Source: an uncultured Holophagales bacterium (lineage in GTDB: Bacteria; Acidobacteriota; Thermoanaerobaculia; UBA5066). From it: a DNA stretch of 5,223 nucleotides. The stretch lies in assembly GCA_937864895.1 (NCBI GenBank), contig CALMDF010000047.1:1-5223 (forward strand), in the 5' to 3' direction. Within the stretch, counting starts at the first letter, position 1, and the number at the start of each line of letters is the position of its first letter. The translations under genes and the position numbers were made by a program. Below are positions 3,756 to 5,223 of the stretch, in pieces. The notes under the pieces were generated by a model. The model was given only the letters and a program-made list of their open reading frames with translations, searched no databases and was not told the origin of the DNA.

Positions 3756-5223
3756 ATGGCGAGCTCCGAGCATCTCGAGGCGTTGAAAGGCCCCGACTGG
3801 AACAGGTGGCGAGCCGAGCACCCCGGCATCACCCCCGACCTCACCGACATCGCCCTCCTCGGGCTCGACCTCTCCGGTCGAAACCTCGCCGGCGCCGACT
3901 TCTCGCGCACGAAGCTGGACGGCTCGAAGCTGGACGGCGCGAATCTCGCCGGCGCGCACCTCCAGGGGGCTTCCCTCCGCGGCACGAGCCTCCTCAGGGC
4001 GGACCTCTCGGGCACCGACCTCGAGTACCAGACTCTCGACAAGGTCCAGCTCGTCGGGGCCTCGCTCCGCGGTGTGAACCTGAAGAACGCCTCCGTCAGG
4101 GAGGCGAACCTCACCGCCTGCGACCTGACGGGCGCCAAGCTCGAGGGGACGACCTTCAGCGGGAGCGTCTTCTCCTTCGGCCGGCTCGTCGCGGCGAACT
4201 TCCGCGGCGTCATCATCGACGGCTGCGTCTTCGAGGAGTGCGACCTCTCCCAGGCCGTCTTCGACGGGGTCACCTACCAGCGCGGCAGGTTCGACAAGTC
4301 GACCCTGACCCTCTCCTTCTTCCGCGACGCCAGGCTCGCCGGGACGAGCTTCAAGGGGGTGAAGGGTCACCGCGTGACGTTCCGCGGCGCCAACCTCACC
4401 GGAGTCGACTTCAGCGGGGCCGACCTCACCTCGTCGGATTTCGAGAGGGTCCTCGCCCAGGCCGCCGACTTCTCCGACACCGTCCTCCGGAAGGCGTGCC
4501 TGAAGGAAGCCGACCTCCGGAAGGCCATCCTCCTCGGAACGGTCTTCGAGGAGACCGACCTGACCCAGGCGAACCTCGAGAAGGTGGACCTCAGGACGCC
4601 GAAGCTGAAGTTCCCGAACTTCACGGGCGCCCGGCTCGCCGAGGCGATCGGCGTCGGCGCCAACCTGCGGGGGGGGAACTACACCGAGGCCGACCTCTCC
4701 CGGGCCGACCTGACCGAGGCGAACCTCGAAGGGGGAATCTTCCAGCGCGCGCACCTCGAGGGGGCGGTCCTTCGCCGCGCGAACCTCAAGCGGGCGCGGA
4801 TGTCCGGCGTCCTGGCGCCGGGGGCGGACTTCTCGGGCACGAACCTCTTCGGCGCCGAGTGCCCGGACGCGGATTTCTCCGGGACGGACTTCCGTTTCTC
4901 GAACCTCGTCGGCGCCGTCCTCGAAGGAACGTCCTTCAAGGGGGCGAACGTCTCCCACGCGGACTTCTCCGAGGCGAAGCTCGGGGGCTCCAACTTCGTC
5001 GGGGCCAGGGGCGAAGGGGCGAAGTTCACCGGGCAGCTCGGCCTCAAGCTCATCATGGCCGCCGGCTCGCTCTTCAGCTCGTCGAAGAAGAAGGTCGAGA
5101 GCGTGGAAGACAGGAAGGAGCTCGAGCGCAGGGCCCGCGTCGCCCAGCTCGAGCGGCAGGCGGCCGAGCGCGACCGCTCCGTCGCGTCGCGTCCCGCCCG
5201 GCCGGGCGAGACCGGCGACGACA
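3756..5223 (+). CDS. Large pentapeptide-repeat protein; 3' end outside window
   Basis: 489 residues are visible and the frame is open at the window edge. The N-terminus (HLEALKGPDWNRWRAEHPGITPDL, split as HLEALK 6-11 and WNRWR 15-19) is the short cap seen on many bacterial pentapeptide-repeat proteins. From residue 27 to 426 there are 80 consecutive pentads of the A(D/N)LXX type, with L or F at the central position (29, 34, 39 ... 424) and small residues two before it. Such repeats fold as a right-handed quadrilateral beta-helix, four pentads per coil, so about 20 coils are expected. After the helix come a short hydrophobic stretch (LGLKLIMAAGSLF, 428-440) and a strongly charged, probably helical or coiled-coil segment (444-475), then a Pro/Gly/Asp-rich run. 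There is no signal peptide, so it is probably cytosolic. Known relatives include DNA-mimicking gyrase protectors (MfpA, Qnr), but those are much shorter, and most large members have no known function. It is divergent from the AAA ATPase. The start has no Shine-Dalgarno. Confidence 0.93.
   Translation, partial: MASSEHLEALKGPDWNRWRAEHPGITPDLTDIALLGLDLSGRNLAGADFSRTKLDGSKLDGANLAGAHLQGASLRGTSLLRADLSGTDLEYQTLDKVQLVGASLRGVNLKNASVREANLTACDLTGAKLEGTTFSGSVFSFGRLVAANFRGVIIDGCVFEECDLSQAVFDGVTYQRGRFDKSTLTLSFFRDARLAGTSFKGVKGHRVTFRGANLTGVDFSGADLTSSDFERVLAQAADFSDTVLRKACLKEADLRKAILLGTVFEETDLTQANLEKVDLRTPKLKFPNFTGARLAEAIGVGANLRGGNYTEADLSRADLTEANLEGGIFQRAHLEGAVLRRANLKRARMSGVLAPGADFSGTNLFGAECPDADFSGTDFRFSNLVGAVLEGTSFKGANVSHADFSEAKLGGSNFVGARGEGAKFTGQLGLKLIMAAGSLFSSSKKKVESVEDRKELERRARVAQLERQAAERDRSVASRPARPGETGDD
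3834..5033 (+). repeat. 80 uninterrupted pentapeptide repeats (15-base coding period)
   Basis: Reading residues 27-426 in fives gives 80 pentads with no register break; most have L or F in the centre and A, S, T, V or C at the preceding inner position. Departures at the central position are few: Gly in pentads 36 (VKGHR), 55 (AIGVG) and 79 (ARGEG), Ala in 42 (VLAQA) and 66 (VLAPG), and Cys in 69 (AECPD). Pentads 52 and 53 both begin with proline. The DNA repeats have diverged, so this is a protein-level repeat except for one near-identical pair. Confidence 0.95.
3910..3938 (+). repeat. 14-base direct repeat, 15-base period, from a recent one-pentad duplication
   Basis: CGAAGCTGGACGGC occurs at 3910-3923 and again at 3925-3938. 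It encodes adjacent pentads TKLDG and SKLDG. The near identity contrasts with the diverged DNA of the other pentads and suggests a recent tandem duplication or local gene conversion. Confidence 0.8.

Noticed and set aside
3741..4958. 405-codon minus-strand open frame with a regular E-V-R/G-E-V periodicity
   Set aside because: The periodicity is the reverse complement of the 15-base period of the pentapeptide gene; it is a shadow and not an independent repeat protein. The shorter minus-strand frames at 3734-4273, 4367-4663 and 4679-5056 are rejected for the same reason.
3834..5033. 15-base periodic DNA as a CRISPR or minisatellite array
   Set aside because: The period is fully explained by pentapeptide coding; there are no spacers and no conserved DNA repeat unit.

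Overview
The window is GC-rich DNA (about 70% G+C by eye, with third codon positions almost all G or C) from a free-living bacterium. It is densely packed: six protein genes with gaps or overlaps of 31 bases or less, and no RNA genes, insertion sequences or CRISPR. The lipoyl synthase, the small single-cluster ferredoxin, the Ycf46-like AAA ATPase and the codon style would suit an Acidobacteriota or deltaproteobacterial/Myxococcota-type lineage. That is a guess from general character, not a placement.

Layout. Positions 1-930 (+) hold lipoyl synthase (lipA), with its first residues outside the window. The last codons of lipA form a perfect 9-bp GC hairpin with a GGGA loop. Convergent to lipA is a 77-residue [4Fe-4S] ferredoxin (941-1174, -). 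Only 16 bases from the ferredoxin start, and divergent from it, begins a two-gene operon. Its members are a small monohaem c-type cytochrome with a signal peptide or lipoprotein signal (1191-1550, +) and a LON-substrate-binding-domain protein (1547-2206, +), joined by a GTGA stop/start overlap. Convergent to that operon is a 500-residue Ycf46-like AAA+ ATPase (2222-3724, -). Divergent from the ATPase, across 31 bases, a large pentapeptide-repeat protein runs from 3756 off the right edge of the window.

How the genes may work together. LipA needs low-potential electrons for radical-SAM chemistry, and the adjacent ferredoxin could supply them, but this is inferred from position only. The cytochrome and LON-domain genes are probably co-translated. 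The ATPase and the pentapeptide-repeat protein share one tiny divergent promoter region and may be co-regulated or antagonistically regulated.

The most notable observations are three. The pentapeptide protein has 80 consecutive pentads in unbroken register, predicting a right-handed beta-helix of about 20 coils. Three of the starts (ferredoxin, ATPase, pentapeptide protein) lack a Shine-Dalgarno site but have a TANNNT -10-like hexamer 6-8 bases upstream, which suggests leaderless transcripts. The ferredoxin/cytochrome start regions are so tightly interleaved that each gene's 5' signals lie inside the other. I do not see a clearly new multi-gene system; the ATPase/pentapeptide pair is the best candidate for an undescribed partnership.
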